Of a DNA stretch of 64,000 nucleotides, positions 1 to 10,263 are shown in pieces. The DNA is from Asparagopsis taxiformis. Taxonomy: Eukaryota; Rhodophyta; Florideophyceae; Bonnemaisoniales; Bonnemaisoniaceae. Numbering within the stretch: the stretch's first letter is position 1; every line of letters starts with the position of its first letter. The position numbers were made by a program, and so were the translations under genes. A model generated the notes under the pieces. The model saw nothing but the letters and a program-made list of their open reading frames with translations, made no database searches and was not told the origin of the DNA. The stretch spans positions 1-64,000 of the forward strand of contig JALQPE010002730.1 of NCBI GenBank assembly GCA_030407315.1. The letters run 5' to 3'.

Positions 1-194
1 AGCATGTCGAAACAAGGACCAAAACTTTGCCCTGGCGTATTGAGCCTGAGCCTGAATCGATCCTTCGTGAGATGTGGCTTTGCTTACAGTTGGTGCTTAC
101 AGAAGCCATGACGGCCCCGGCCGGGGCAGCAGCCGGTTCCTGGGGCCGTTGTGGCCAAATTAGACACCTTGATTTGAATTGAAATTTGGGCTAT

Positions 195-230
195 TCTCAA
201 AAACATGCACATGTGAACATGTTTTTGAGA
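195..230 (-). repeat. 36-bp stem-loop, copy 1
   Basis: A 13-bp perfect inverted repeat (TCTCAAAAACATG and its complement) flanks a 10-nt loop. The same hairpin recurs at 1382-1415 (2 bp shorter), 4295-4330, 5338-5373 and 5838-5873. It always sits between a GTGCCGTACGGCA-like palindrome and a GGGCTATTC or GAATAGCCC word. Confidence 0.8.
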
Positions 231-711
231 TGGGGTGGTGGGCCGTACGGCACTTTCGACCGCCCCAATCGATATAATTTTGCAATTTTTTTTCTGACTG
301 AAATTTTAGAATTTCTGGGCTCGCCAGCAATGCATTGAGCTGGACATTCACCGACGTCCATTTCAGGTTGGTCGAGTATTGCACATGGATACAGTTTTTG
401 CAGCTATTTCTCAGCCCAACATTTTAGAATTTCAGGGCTGACCAGCAATGTAACCGAGCCGGACTTCTACTGGACGTCCATTTCAAGTTAGGCTAGTGCT
501 GCACATTTGCTCGCATCGCAGCAACTAAGCAGTGTGACAGCACCGAGATGCCATGCAGACAAGGAGAATCGGCTGCAAACGGCTTCCCTGGTCGGCGGCT
601 GGATGTCTGGATGTGAATGGCTGCAAGCATGGAAATCTTGCTACCGCACAGCGCATACACACTGCAGCAGCACATCACTGACGCATGCGAAAGTTGGGTG
701 CTGCAGTGCGT

Positions 712-890
712 GGTTTTTGTGTGTTTGTGTGTTTGTGTTGTTTTGTGTGTTTTGTGTGTTTGTGTGTTGTGTGTTTGTGTGTTTGTGTGTTTGTGTGTTT
801 TGTGTGTTTTGTGTGTTTTTTTGTGTTTTGTGTCTTTGTGTCTTTGTGTCTTGGTGTTTTTTGTCTTTTGTGTCTTTGTGTCTTTGTGTG
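712..890 (+). repeat. GTGTTT-type microsatellite, expanded
   Basis: About 180 bp of GTGTTTTGTGTGTTTG-like simple repeat grading into TGTGTCTT. The corresponding place in the right arm (about 4825-4855, reverse strand) has only about 30 bp. Long open frames here (Thr-His-Lys or Cys-Val-Phe rich) are artefacts of the repeat. Confidence 0.9.
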
Positions 891-1381
891 TGTATGACGA
901 ACCTTGTGGTATCCCTAGGCGTGCACTGGTACAAAAAGTTTGGACTGCCCCATCGGTCGTACTTTGGCGCATTTACATGCATCGGAGAACGACCAAGGAG
1001 GTAGAGCAGCAATCACTGTTGGCTGAGCGTCCAACTGGAGGGCTTGGGGCAATGGTTCTATAGCAGTCATTTATAGGACGCCCACCGTTGATGACTGAGA
1101 TCCACGGTGGTTTAGTATTCATGGTTTGTCCTGCATTGGCGGACGTCGAAGACGAGTACTTCCAGTGAGCGTCCAAGGTGAACAGCTCAGCAGAGGATTA
1201 TGATGTGGATGTGAAGGCATGGATGAGGCCAGCAGGAACGTTTCTGCAAGATGGGCGTGAGTGGGTAAGTGAGCGGGGAGGGGCCGCTCGGGGCGCTTGG
1301 TAGCTTCTGGGGCCGTTGTGGCCAAATTAGAATCAAGCCTATGTCCGGCAGACGTCCTGAATTGCTTTATTTTTTGGCTAT

Positions 1382-1415
1382 TCTCAAAAACATGCACATG
1401 TGAACATTTTTGAGA
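1382..1415 (-). repeat. Stem-loop, copy 2 (2 bp shorter)
   Basis: Same hairpin as at 195-230, with two bases missing from the second stem half. Confidence 0.75.
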
Positions 1416-1541
1416 TGGGGGTGTGCCGTACGGCACTTTCGACCGCCCAAATCGATGTATTTTTGCATTTTTTTTCTGACTGAAATTTTAGAATTTCTGG
1501 GCTCGCCAGCAATGCAATTGCGCTGGTCATTCACCGGACGT

Positions 1542-4035
1542 CTATATGCGCTCAAGCGATTGCTGTCTGCTTCAAATACCTGATACATTATTGCCCCACA
1601 CGACATAAAGTCCCCCAACATGGCGACGCCCATCAACATAAACATTTTCATGCTCTTACTACATTCTAGTCGCACACATACATCCATCTTCAAACAAAAA
1701 AAATGTCATTTAAACACCACCAGTCCCGCTTCATCGTACGCCAATACCGCCCAGTCGCCCAGCAGACAAGCTAGCCGTGCAGAAAATAAGCACTGCCATC
1801 TACGACGGAAACGACTGGATCTCATCATCGCTCTCAGCATTTCCAACAAGCCCAACATGTTTCCCCTACGTCACCCTGCAAAACGATACCATTGTATACT
1901 TCTGCATTCTCCGTCAATTGCATTCATTCAATCTGCGCAATGAATTCTTCAATCTCGAAACCGGCCGGGTGTTTTCTGCCCATCCTGCAATAAGGGCATT
2001 GGAGAAAGTTCTCTAGCAATGGCCACTAAAGCCTTGATGCAACTACACGGTGCTGATTGCTTCTATCGCTTCCTCAAATCTGTCGACATTTACAACATAC
2101 CATCCATCCGACACATTTCCAAACTAAACTAGACTGTTCATTGACAAACTCGTGTGTAGCCCCATTTAGACCACTCACCACTGGTATCTGCTGAGTCACC
2201 GCGCACTGCCCTGGTGCTCCCTCCTGAATTCGCTTGGGCTGTCTCAATACATTCCGTACTATGCCTATGAAGCAGTCCCGTTATGGATCAGCGTTCTGCG
2301 TGTTCAGCACATCATCCCCACGTTACCAGAGCTGCAATTTCTCAGCGGTACGGGTATCATCAATCCTTAGCACAGATGTGATACAGCAGCCGATGCAGGT
2401 CAATTTCTAGACTCGTAATTTTGCACTCAAGAAGGGAGATCGGTATGGAAATTGTCCAGGCATAACAAACCGCCTGTCCTGCTCTCCTGCAGAGCAAGCT
2501 CCATCGATCCAGTCGATCAGGAACCTGACGACATGTAGTCGGCGTTCGTTCCGGACGCGGAAAGGGCAAATTTTTGTGTGGCGTTTGCAGATTCAGTCGC
2601 AACGGGAAGCGATGAAACTTTCCGCATGGCGTTTGACTGCGGTTTATCTGAGACAGACATCGAGCGATCGGTGTTTCTGTCCAGATGAAGCTGGAGATCA
2701 ATGCCGTATTTGAGCTGATAATTGGAGCAAAGATTTGAAACAAATTTTCTGTGCAAATTTACGACACGACACGGCGGAGGGTGATAACTCAACGTTAGAT
2801 GTTATTGGTTGAGCCAACATTACAAGACCGTACCGACGACACGCGCAATCATTGATTTTTCGCTCATTGCTTAGAGAGCAAAACTGTCCAATGGTCGTAT
2901 CAAGTTAGACCAGCACATATTTCCGCAACATCTTGGTGGAACGAAGTCGGTGCTCACGAAGCCTGAGAGCTGCCTTGAGTCGAGGATTTTGTACGCCGCC
3001 TTATCTGTGGTAGTTTCATACTGCGTTGTTTCACCGTTGGACTTGTGCCACGCACACTTGGATCTCTCTCCATACGTACGTGTAGATAAGATGTGAATTG
3101 AGCTACAATAGCATACCAAACTGGAAACCAGTATCTACATGCTTTGTGAGAATATAATGCCTCTTCCTCGAGAAAAGGCCTCCTTCGGAATACTAGATTT
3201 CATTCAACCATATCCATCCATCTCCCATCGCTTCAGCATGAAATCATCACCATTCCATCCATCACAACGTTCGTCTCTATCCAAACACTACTCTCCACAC
3301 ATCTCCCCGATCTTTCAGTCCGACCGTACCCGGCGGCCGAGAGAAACGTACTGGCCATTGTTAAAAGTATCTACGACGGCAATGAGCGCATATATTAAAT
3401 CATTCTCTATGTGCACACAGACCCTGATTGCCTCTCGTTTGTGGCAGAAATGAAACAAACACAAAGACTGCAACTCGTCCATGCGAGAAGCAAAAGCTAC
3501 AGATTTTTAGCAAGTATCGATAGCTACAAAGAACCACTGCAACGTTTATTCTAGACTTGTATACATTTTCATTAGCACTTACATTACCATACACGAATAG
3601 TATTGCATTAAAGATTTTATGAGAATGACAGGGGTCAGCGGCCGGGTTCCCTCCAGCTCAGCTTGGCTCAGCTCCGGATGCAGATGTGGTGAAGGGAAGA
3701 GAGAAAAGTCAGATATTCTACTACCATGATCTGATTTGATTTGCAATCTGAGAACTTCTTGACTCCCAAAAGGTGTAAACAGTATCCCTGCATATTGGCA
3801 TCGACCAAAAGAACTGCAGCACTAACTCAATTTTCATTGCAGAGATCAGCACAACGTATTCGTCTTGAGTGTCACAAGTTGCAATTAGATGGCGCTGACT
3901 CGAAGCTAGGAGAGTTGGTAGTTGTGCCGAGTCGGCGTCTTCGGTTTGATCGCTCGTGTAAATATCCAAGCAAAATGGCAGGCAAGGAGATACAAAGCCA
4001 CGCAACAATCAAGCTTACCACATTCCCCAGCCAGA
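1542..4035. other. Spacer between the palindrome arms; no gene recognised
   Basis: About 2.5 kb of unique-looking sequence between the two arms. It contains only short open frames on either strand (up to about 130 codons) with no recognisable domain or consistent composition. Its right end, next to the right arm, holds the antisense TIR relic listed separately. I see no RNA gene or clear promoter. Confidence 0.4.
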
Positions 4036-4155
4036 ATCACCATAGAAATCCTTGCAGTCTGCATCACACAGATCATCTTACGCAGTGCGTGCTGCCCAGG
4101 TCGTTATTCGGCCCTATCCAGAAACACTTTCAGGCCTAGTGCAACCAGTAGATCT
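4036..4155 (-). pseudogene. TIR-domain relic of an A/B/C-type NLR
   Basis: Read on the minus strand, this segment matches the TIR region of genes A and C. It gives DLLVALGLKVFLDRAE, then a stop where the others continue LKPGQHAPQKM, then degenerate matches ending near VVIL. It corresponds to positions 13125-13240 of gene A. It is cut off abruptly where the right palindrome arm begins (about 4160). Nothing upstream in the spacer resembles the WD40 or NB-ARC parts. The homology is visible directly. That the repeat insertion truncated an NLR is inference. Confidence 0.75.
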
Positions 4156-4294
4156 GAAATGGAAATGGACGTCCGGTGAATGACCAGCGCAATTGCATTG
4201 CTGGCGAGCCCAGAAATTCTAAAATTTCAGTCAGAAAAAAAATGCAAAAATACATCGATTTGGGCGGTCGAAAGTGCCGTACGGCACACCCCCA

Positions 4295-4330
4295 TCTCAA
4301 AAACATGTTCACATGTGCATGTTTTTGAGA
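4295..4330 (+). repeat. 36-bp stem-loop, copy 3
   Basis: Same hairpin as at 195-230, opposite orientation. Confidence 0.8.
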
Positions 4331-5337
4331 ATAGCCCAAAAAATAAAGCAATTCAGGACGTCCGCCGGACATAGGCTTGATTCTAATTTGGCCACAACGG
4401 CCCCAGAAGCTACCAAGCGCCCCGAGCGGCCCCTCCCCGCTCACTTACCCACTCACGCCCATCTTGCAGAAACGTTCCTGCTGGCCTCATCCATGCCTTC
4501 ACATCCACATCATAATCCTCTGCTGAGCTGTTCACCTTGGACGCTCACTGGAAGTACTCGTCTTCGACGTCCGCCAATGCAGGACAACACCATGAATACT
4601 AAACCCACCGTGGATCTCAGTCATCAACGGTGGGCGTCCTATAAATGACTGCTATAGAACCATTGCCCCAAGCCCTCCAGTTTGGACGCTCAGCCAACAG
4701 CGATTGCTGCTCTACCTCCTTGGTCGTTCTCCGATGCATGTAAATGCGCCAAAGTACGACCGATGGGGCAGTCCAAACTTTTTGAACCAGTGCACGCCTA
4801 GGGATACCACAAGGTTCGTCATACACACACAAACACACAAAACACACAAACAACCACGCACTGCAGCACCCAACTTTCGCATGCGTCAGTGATGTGCTGC
4901 TGCAGTGTGTATGCGCTGTGCGGTAGCAAGATTTCCATGCTTGCAGCCATTCACATCCAGACATCCAGCCGCCGACCAGGGAAGCCGTTTGCAGCCGATT
5001 CCCCCTTGTCTGCATGGCATCTCGGTGCTGTCAACACTTGCTTAGTTGCTGCGATGCGAGCAAATGTGCAGCACTAGCCTAACTTGAAATGGACGTCCAG
5101 TGGAAGTCCGGCTCGGTTACATTGCTGGTCAGCCCTGAAATTCTAAAATGTTGGGCTGAGAAATAGCTGCAAAACTGTATCCATGTGCAATACTCGACCA
5201 ACCTGAAATGGACGTCCGGTGAATGTCCAGCTCAATTGCATTGCTGGCGAGCCCAGAAATTCTAAAATTTCAGTCAGAAAAAAATTGCAAAATTATATCG
5301 ATTTGGGCGGTCGAAAGTGCCGTACGGCACACCCCCA

Positions 5338-5373
5338 TCTCAAAAACATGTTCACATGTGCATGTTTTTGAGA
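5338..5373 (+). repeat. 36-bp stem-loop, copy 4
   Basis: Same hairpin as at 195-230, opposite orientation. Confidence 0.8.
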
Positions 5374-5701
5374 ATAGCCCAAATTTCAATTCAAATCAAG
5401 GTGTCTAATTTGGCCACAACGGCCCCAGGAACCGGCTGCTGCCCCGGCCGGGGCCGTCACTGGCTTCTGTAAGCACCAACTGTAAGCAAAGCCACATCTC
5501 ACGAAGGGTCGATTCCAGGCTTCAAGCCCAAGTTATGCTAGGGAGACATCTTTTTCCCTGTTTCATCATGGTCCCACCTTACATCCTCACGACAAACAAC
5601 ACTCACACATCACGTTACTCATATTCCGTGCACTTTGTATGAGTAGTGAGCCCGCCTGCTTAGTTGCTGCAATGCATGGATGTGGGCAGCACACGACCAA
5701 C

Positions 5702-6070
5702 CTGAAATGGACGTCCTGTGGATGTCCAGCTCGATTGCACTGCTGGCCAGCCCAGAAATTCTAAAATTTCGGGCAGAAAAAAATTGTGAAAAATCATCGA
5801 TTTGGGCGGGTCGATTGTGCCGTACGGCAGACCCCCATCTCAAAAACATGTTCACATGTGCATGTTTTTGAGAATAGCCCAAATTTCAATTCAAATCAAG
5901 GTGTCTAATTTGGCCACAACGGCCCCAGGAACCGGCTGCTGCCCCGACCGGGGTCATCACTGGCTTCTGTAAGCACTAACTGTAAGCCAAAATCGCGTCT
6001 TACGAAGGGTCGATTTCAGGCTCAACACGTCAGGGACAGGTCTTGGTCCTTGTTTCATCATGGTCCCGCC
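5702..6070 (+). repeat. Additional full copy of the palindrome end module
   Basis: Closely matches 5209-5575: GACGTCC start, AAATTCTAAAATTTC, CGTACGGCA palindrome, stem-loop at 5838-5873, AATTTGGCCACAACGGCCCC, GTAAGC, and the final TTGTTTCATCATGGTCCC. It lies about 0.13 kb beyond the right arm in direct orientation. Confidence 0.8.
5838..5873 (+). repeat. 36-bp stem-loop, copy 5
   Basis: Same hairpin as at 195-230, inside the extra module copy. Confidence 0.8.
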
Positions 6071-6090
6071 CTACTCTCTCACGATCAACC

Positions 6091-6165
6091 TGAAATGGAC
6101 GTCCGGTGGATGTCCAGCTCGATTGCATTGCTGGCCAGCCCAGAAATTCTAAAATTTCCGAAAAA
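6091..6165 (+). repeat. Partial copy of the end module
   Basis: Only the first 75 bp of the module (GACGTCCGGTGGATGTCC through AAATTCTAAAATTTC) is present before similarity stops. Confidence 0.75.
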
Positions 6166-6879
6166 TCAATTTGGTGGCCCAGCATCTCCTGTGCAGAAAA
6201 CTCTCGCACTCATTTCTGATATACGTTTTGACGTGTTTTTTACTTTTAAGCATCAGGAAAGGCGTTACGGAAAATTGGGACTACGCCACTTGTGAGCCGC
6301 GTCGTCTGAGATAGCGAGTAGAGTTTGTTGTATAGTATTTATATTGTACTCCAAATGTGCGTTCGAGACCTCGTTTGTAATGTTCTCGTGGTTTTGTGGG
6401 TATCAGTTTTGTGCTCACTTCTGGCAGCCCAATGGTGGAATGTGCCTGAGCGATCAATCATCACCGCTAGGTCACACATTTTGCTGGCAACGTGCGCTTG
6501 GAAGGATGAATGACCGCCGTGGGAGATGGATTTTCAATTAATTCATTTGAAATAATAAAATTATATTAATTGCGAACTTCATGGAATAAGTTTGTGCTTT
6601 ACAGTGGATATTACAGGGATCATTTAAGGGAAGCAAATGGATTGTGATATATATGATTATACCATTCCGATGTTCTCGATCCGGATCTCATCATTCGGGA
6701 GTTCAGAGACCATGGCTTGGGCCATTATTAATCTCAATACCGGCGATGATATGGAGTATGCACAGCAGGACTTAAGCTGACGTTGAAAGCTGTCCAGTCG
6801 ACGCCGCAGGTTAACCTGTGGAATTCCACTTCTCCGCCGTCACTGGCTGAGGTTCTTTGGTCGTGTTTCCTTTGTTTGG
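6166..6879. other. No recognised gene
   Basis: No supported coding region. An AT-rich patch with an AATAATAAAATT word at about 6550 could be a polyadenylation region, but no gene ending there is recognisable. Confidence 0.35.
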
Positions 6880-8300
6880 TGTAGAGGATAGAACGACGGT
6901 GAGTATGCCAGTTTGGAGAGTATGCAGCGAGGGAAGCGTGTGTTTTGAGTCGTACTGTTGTCGTTGATGCGATATTGATTCATTAGAAGCTTCGTGAGTC
7001 ATGGTTTGCATGTTGTGAACCATGGGAGGCAGGTAAGTAAGTGAGTCTCGCGGGTGTGCAATAAGGGATGCATGGTTTTTAGTCTGACTGTTCTGGTTCA
7101 TTTTGATGTTGTATAGGTGGTGCAGGAATAGTGATGAAGTAAGGTAAGTTTCATTGAGCTGAAAGACGGGTTTCGCGATGAAATGGAATGCTGACTACAT
7201 TTTTTCGTTGCACGATTTGTGAATTATTGGTTGTATTGTTTGTATGATGCAACGAGATGAAGAGGTTAAGTGCGTCCTGAGGGTATGAAGCGAGGGAAGT
7301 GTTTGTTTTAAATGTGACTGTCGTCTTTTATGCAATATTTATTTATTGGAGCTTAGTGAGTCATGGTGCATATTTGCTGAAGGGTGGAAAGGAGGTAGGT
7401 GAGCATTTGAGGGGTGCAGTGAGTGGAATGTGGGTTTTGAGTCTGACTGCTGTGGTTGATGTTGATTTTGTGTAGGTGATTCTGGAATGGTGATGACGGA
7501 AGGTAAGTTACATTGAGCGCCTAGTTAAGTTGCGCGAAGATATGGAATGCTGACTACATTTTTTTGTACAATTTTTGACTTATGGTTTCTATTGTGTGCA
7601 GGATACAACGAGGGTAAGTGAGTTCTGAGGGTATGCAGCGAGGGAAGCATGGGTTTTCAGTCCGACTGTTGTTGTTGATTTCGATTTTTTGTAGGTGATG
7701 CAGGAATGGTGATGACGGAAGGTAAGTTGCATTTAGCGCGCAGTCCGGTGGTGCGAAGATGCGGAATGTTGACTTCATTTGTTGGTTGTGAGATTTTCGA
7801 CTTTTGGTATGTATTGTGTGTAGAATGAAACGAGAGTAAGTGAGTTCTGAGGGTATGCATCGAGAGAAGTGTTTGTTTCGAATCTGACTATTGCAGTTAA
7901 TGCGATATTTATTCATTGGAAGCTTATCCAGTCATGGTGCGTATTGTGTCGAGCGAAGGAAAGTGCGGAAGTTTTGAGAGTATGCTGAGAGGGACATGTG
8001 GGTTTTGAGTCCGACTGTTGTGGTTGATTTCGATTTTATGCAGGTGATGCTGGAATGGTGATGACAGAAGGTAAGTTTCATTGAGCGCCAAGACTTGTTT
8101 TGCGAAGATATGGACTGCTGACTTTGATTATTCATTGCAAGGTTTTTGGATCATGGTTTGTATTGTGTGTAGGATGGATGAGAGGTAAGTAAGGGATTTT
8201 CTAAGATATCTGGCGTGGTAAGCGTTGCTTTTGAATCTGACTGTTGGGGTTGATGTTGTGTATGTGATGCAGGAGTGGTGAAGCAGGAATGGCAGGACTC
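6880..8300 (+). repeat. Tandem array of intron-like units with micro-exon-like spacers
   Basis: About eight units with two spacings, roughly 130 and 220 bp, start near 6899, 7033, 7266, 7397, 7614, 7838, 7967 and 8187. Each has GTAAGT-like starts, an internal CTGAC that could be a branch point, and TGTGTAG or TGTGCAG ends. Between putative introns of about 80 and 100 nt lie segments of 27 nt (for example GTGATGCAGGAATGGTGATG plus 7 nt, near 7478, 7695 and 8043) and 12 nt (GATACAACGAGG near 7602, GATGGATGAGAG near 8175). In one phase the best copies would read GYNEGDAGMVMTE repeatedly, but others have stops, for example near 7114 and 7827. It may be a spliced repeat-coding or non-coding gene, or decayed tandem duplications of one exon pair. 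Splicing is inferred from motifs only. Confidence 0.6.
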
Positions 8301-8636
8301 AGGGAGAGTGAAGAAGGGATCTAGGAAGATGGGGAATGAAGCTGTGAGGTGTTTCTGGTATGTGTATATTTTCAGGCATACGATAGAAGTAAGAGTGGGT
8401 TTCAAGTCGTGTAAGATTTTGCTGACCATGTTCGTGTTTCATGTCTTGATGATTTAATGGGCTGGGGTGGTGTCGAGGAAAGCGGGGATGGTATTGGGAA
8501 GGAGCAGATTTTTTGTAATCTAGGTCGTGAGGGTTCTTGAAGTATGTGCGGATGGTGGTGCATGGCGTTCGGATGGTAGGGAGAACGCGATAGTGAGGGA
8601 GATGGGTGATCGACGGTATGCTGACAGGTATTTTGT

Positions 8637-8780
8637 ATTCTGGCTGGATACGTATTCCATATTCTAGCTGGATACATATTCCGTATCCTGGCTTGATACG
8701 TATTTCCTATTCTAACCGGGTATTTATTTCCTATTCTGACCAGATATGTATTTCCTATTCTAGAGAGACGTATTGTATAC
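8637..8780 (+). repeat. 24-bp minisatellite, six units
   Basis: Units of exactly 24 bp like ATTCTGGCTGGATACGTATT plus 4 nt start at 8637, 8661, 8685, 8709, 8733 and 8757. The last is degenerate. There is no spacer between units. Confidence 0.9.
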
Positions 8781-8887
8781 GAGCAGTTTCGTAAATGAGA
8801 GAATAAAATACGGTCCGATATGGGCCCTTAATTTACCATCCGCTGTAATTTCTTCCCTCCGGGTTTTTGCTGATATATTGTATACTG

Positions 8888-9188
8888 GATGTCGGGTCCT
8901 AGTATCCGGCCAAACGTACTAGAAAAACTGGATGTCGGGTCCTAGTACTCCGCCAAACGTACTAGAGAAAGTGGATGTCGGGTCCTAGTATTCCGCCGAA
9001 CGTACTAGAGAAAGTGGATGTCGGGTCCTAGGATCCCGCTGAATGTACTAGAGAAATTGGATGTCGGGTCCTAGTATTCCGCTGAATGTACTAGAGAAAT
9101 TGGATGTCGGGTCCTAGTATTCCGCCGAACGTACTAGAGAAAGTGGATGTCGGGTCCTAGTATTCCGCCGAACGTACTAGAGAAAGTG
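8888..9188 (+). repeat. 43-bp minisatellite, seven units
   Basis: Seven head-to-tail 43-bp units start at 8888, 8931, 8974, 9017, 9060, 9103 and 9146. Each begins GATGTCGGGTCCTAGTA and contains GTACTAGAGAAA. An eighth partial match starts at 9189 (GACGTCCGCATCC) and leads into the next block. There are no variable spacers, so this is not a CRISPR array. Confidence 0.92.
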
Positions 9189-9189
9189 G

Positions 9190-10263
9190 ACGTCCGCATC
9201 CAAAAAATTTTTATTTTTTTTCGGACGCGGACGTTCATTTGTTCTAGTAAATCTCGGGGCCGACTAGGACCCGTACTAGAGAGACTGGACGTCCGCGTCC
9301 ACTTCCGAAAACACAGACGATATCCTTCGGACGACCGTTGTCGACATGCCCGCTGGCAGATTCACGAAAAGGCCGCGGCCTGCGCTCGTATCGCGCTGAA
9401 TTGAAGCACACCCGCGTGGTGGAATTGGACACTGCATCCGTTGCAGGAAAACGCCTAAGCGAGGCATTGACGTACGACGCCAACGGGCGGGCCGCGATGA
9501 TTACGAAAGAGCCGGAGCGCACGCGCGCGCTCCGGCGCCGTGGCGATTCGATCAGCCAACCGGGCCATGTACGTTTCAACGAGATTTTCGGGACAACTGC
9601 CACGTCCGCAGTTGTACCCGAAAAGGCGCCACGGCCCGTGTCTCAGGCGCGTCCTGACGGGCCTCGCGTGGCCGGGACGTCCACGTGTGGGGTGGGGCTG
9701 TGTAGTATACGTGGCAATTCCGAATTGCGAATAATTACGATTTCCGCGGAATTACGAATTTCCGCGGACCCGAGCGATGACAGCAATGCACGAACATTGC
9801 TGGCGCATGCGCGCGCGCAGTCGGCACACGTGTGCAACGAACGTATTGGCAACGGCCAACGGACCAACGGGTCCCTACGTGTGACCCACAAGGTCCTTTC
9901 CCATTCGGGGACGTTACGAGCAGTGTTTACACTGTAAAGCGATGCCATCGTGGCCATATAGGTATTGGCATCGTGCCGGGAGGGAAAGGGGACAAGACAA
10001 CGATCGAGCAACGGCTCTAGTCTACGACTGACTTCTACGTTTGCGTTTACGTTTTGCCTAACGAGGCTTCGTCTCCGTCGAGCTGCGTACTCCCTACCCA
10101 TCGCCGCACGTAAGGCTGATTGCGTGTAGTGCCTCCGGGCTTGGTCGAGAGCGCCTCCGGTGACGTACCACCTCGTGTGCTAACGTAATCCTCGCGTGGA
10201 TTGTTGCGTCGTGACGCTCGTGTCTACTCGCTAACCACTCTACCTTCCTACCTAACAATACAG
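9190..10263. other. CpG-rich block, possibly transposon flank
   Basis: More GC- and CpG-rich than its surroundings, with inverted words GGACGCGGACGT and ACGTCCGCGTCC near 9220-9300 and repeated CTAGTA/TACTAG words linking it to the 43-bp array. Open frames up to 199 codons exist on both strands but match no family I recognise. It lies immediately 3' of the transposase gene and may belong to that element. I could not find terminal inverted repeats that prove this. Confidence 0.35.

Larger units (their letters stand above)
1..1541 (-). mobile_element. Left arm of a large inverted repeat (foldback-like element)
   Basis: This stretch reappears in reverse complement at about 4167-5575, so the two arms form an imperfect palindrome around a 2.6-kb spacer. 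Each arm carries copies of an end module that begins with a word like TGAAATGGACGTCC and includes AAATTCTAAAATTTC and a 36-bp stem-loop. The left arm is cut by the window start. It differs from the right arm mainly by a much longer GTGTTT-type microsatellite at about 712-890. No transposase is visible in either arm, so this could be a non-autonomous foldback or TIR element, or a duplicated pair of such elements. The similarity is seen directly; the mobile origin is inferred. Confidence 0.7.
4167..5575 (+). mobile_element. Right arm of the large inverted repeat
   Basis: Reverse complement of 1-1541. Landmarks in order are an end module (4167-4380) with the stem-loop at 4295-4330, a shared 0.65-kb middle (4380-5080) containing a short ACACAAA repeat, a shorter module (5081-5200), and a full module (about 5209-5575) ending near TTGTTTCATCATGGTCCC. 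The outer full module is itself repeated at 5702-6070, so arm and module amplification are linked. No coding sequence is credible here. Confidence 0.7.

Noticed and set aside
493..1063. Several overlapping open frames over 120 codons rich in Thr-His-Lys or Cys-Val-Phe
   Set aside because: They are translations of the GTGTTT-type microsatellite and are open on both strands.
6880..8300. Box C/D snoRNA cluster (GTGATGA and CTGA boxes about 60 nt apart)
   Set aside because: Boxes coincide with exon-like and branch-point-like motifs, terminal stems are poor, and no guide region is clear; kept only as a remote alternative.
6811..8435. Minus-strand frames with repeated HTLRTHLL-like peptides
   Set aside because: They come from the tandem intron-like array read antisense; splice-like motifs lie on the plus strand.
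8888..9188. CRISPR-like array
   Set aside because: The 43-bp units are directly adjacent with no unique spacers, in a eukaryotic setting without cas genes.
9338..9937. 199-codon open frame
   Set aside because: CpG-rich DNA produces long frames by chance; an overlapping frame exists on the other strand and no domain is visible.
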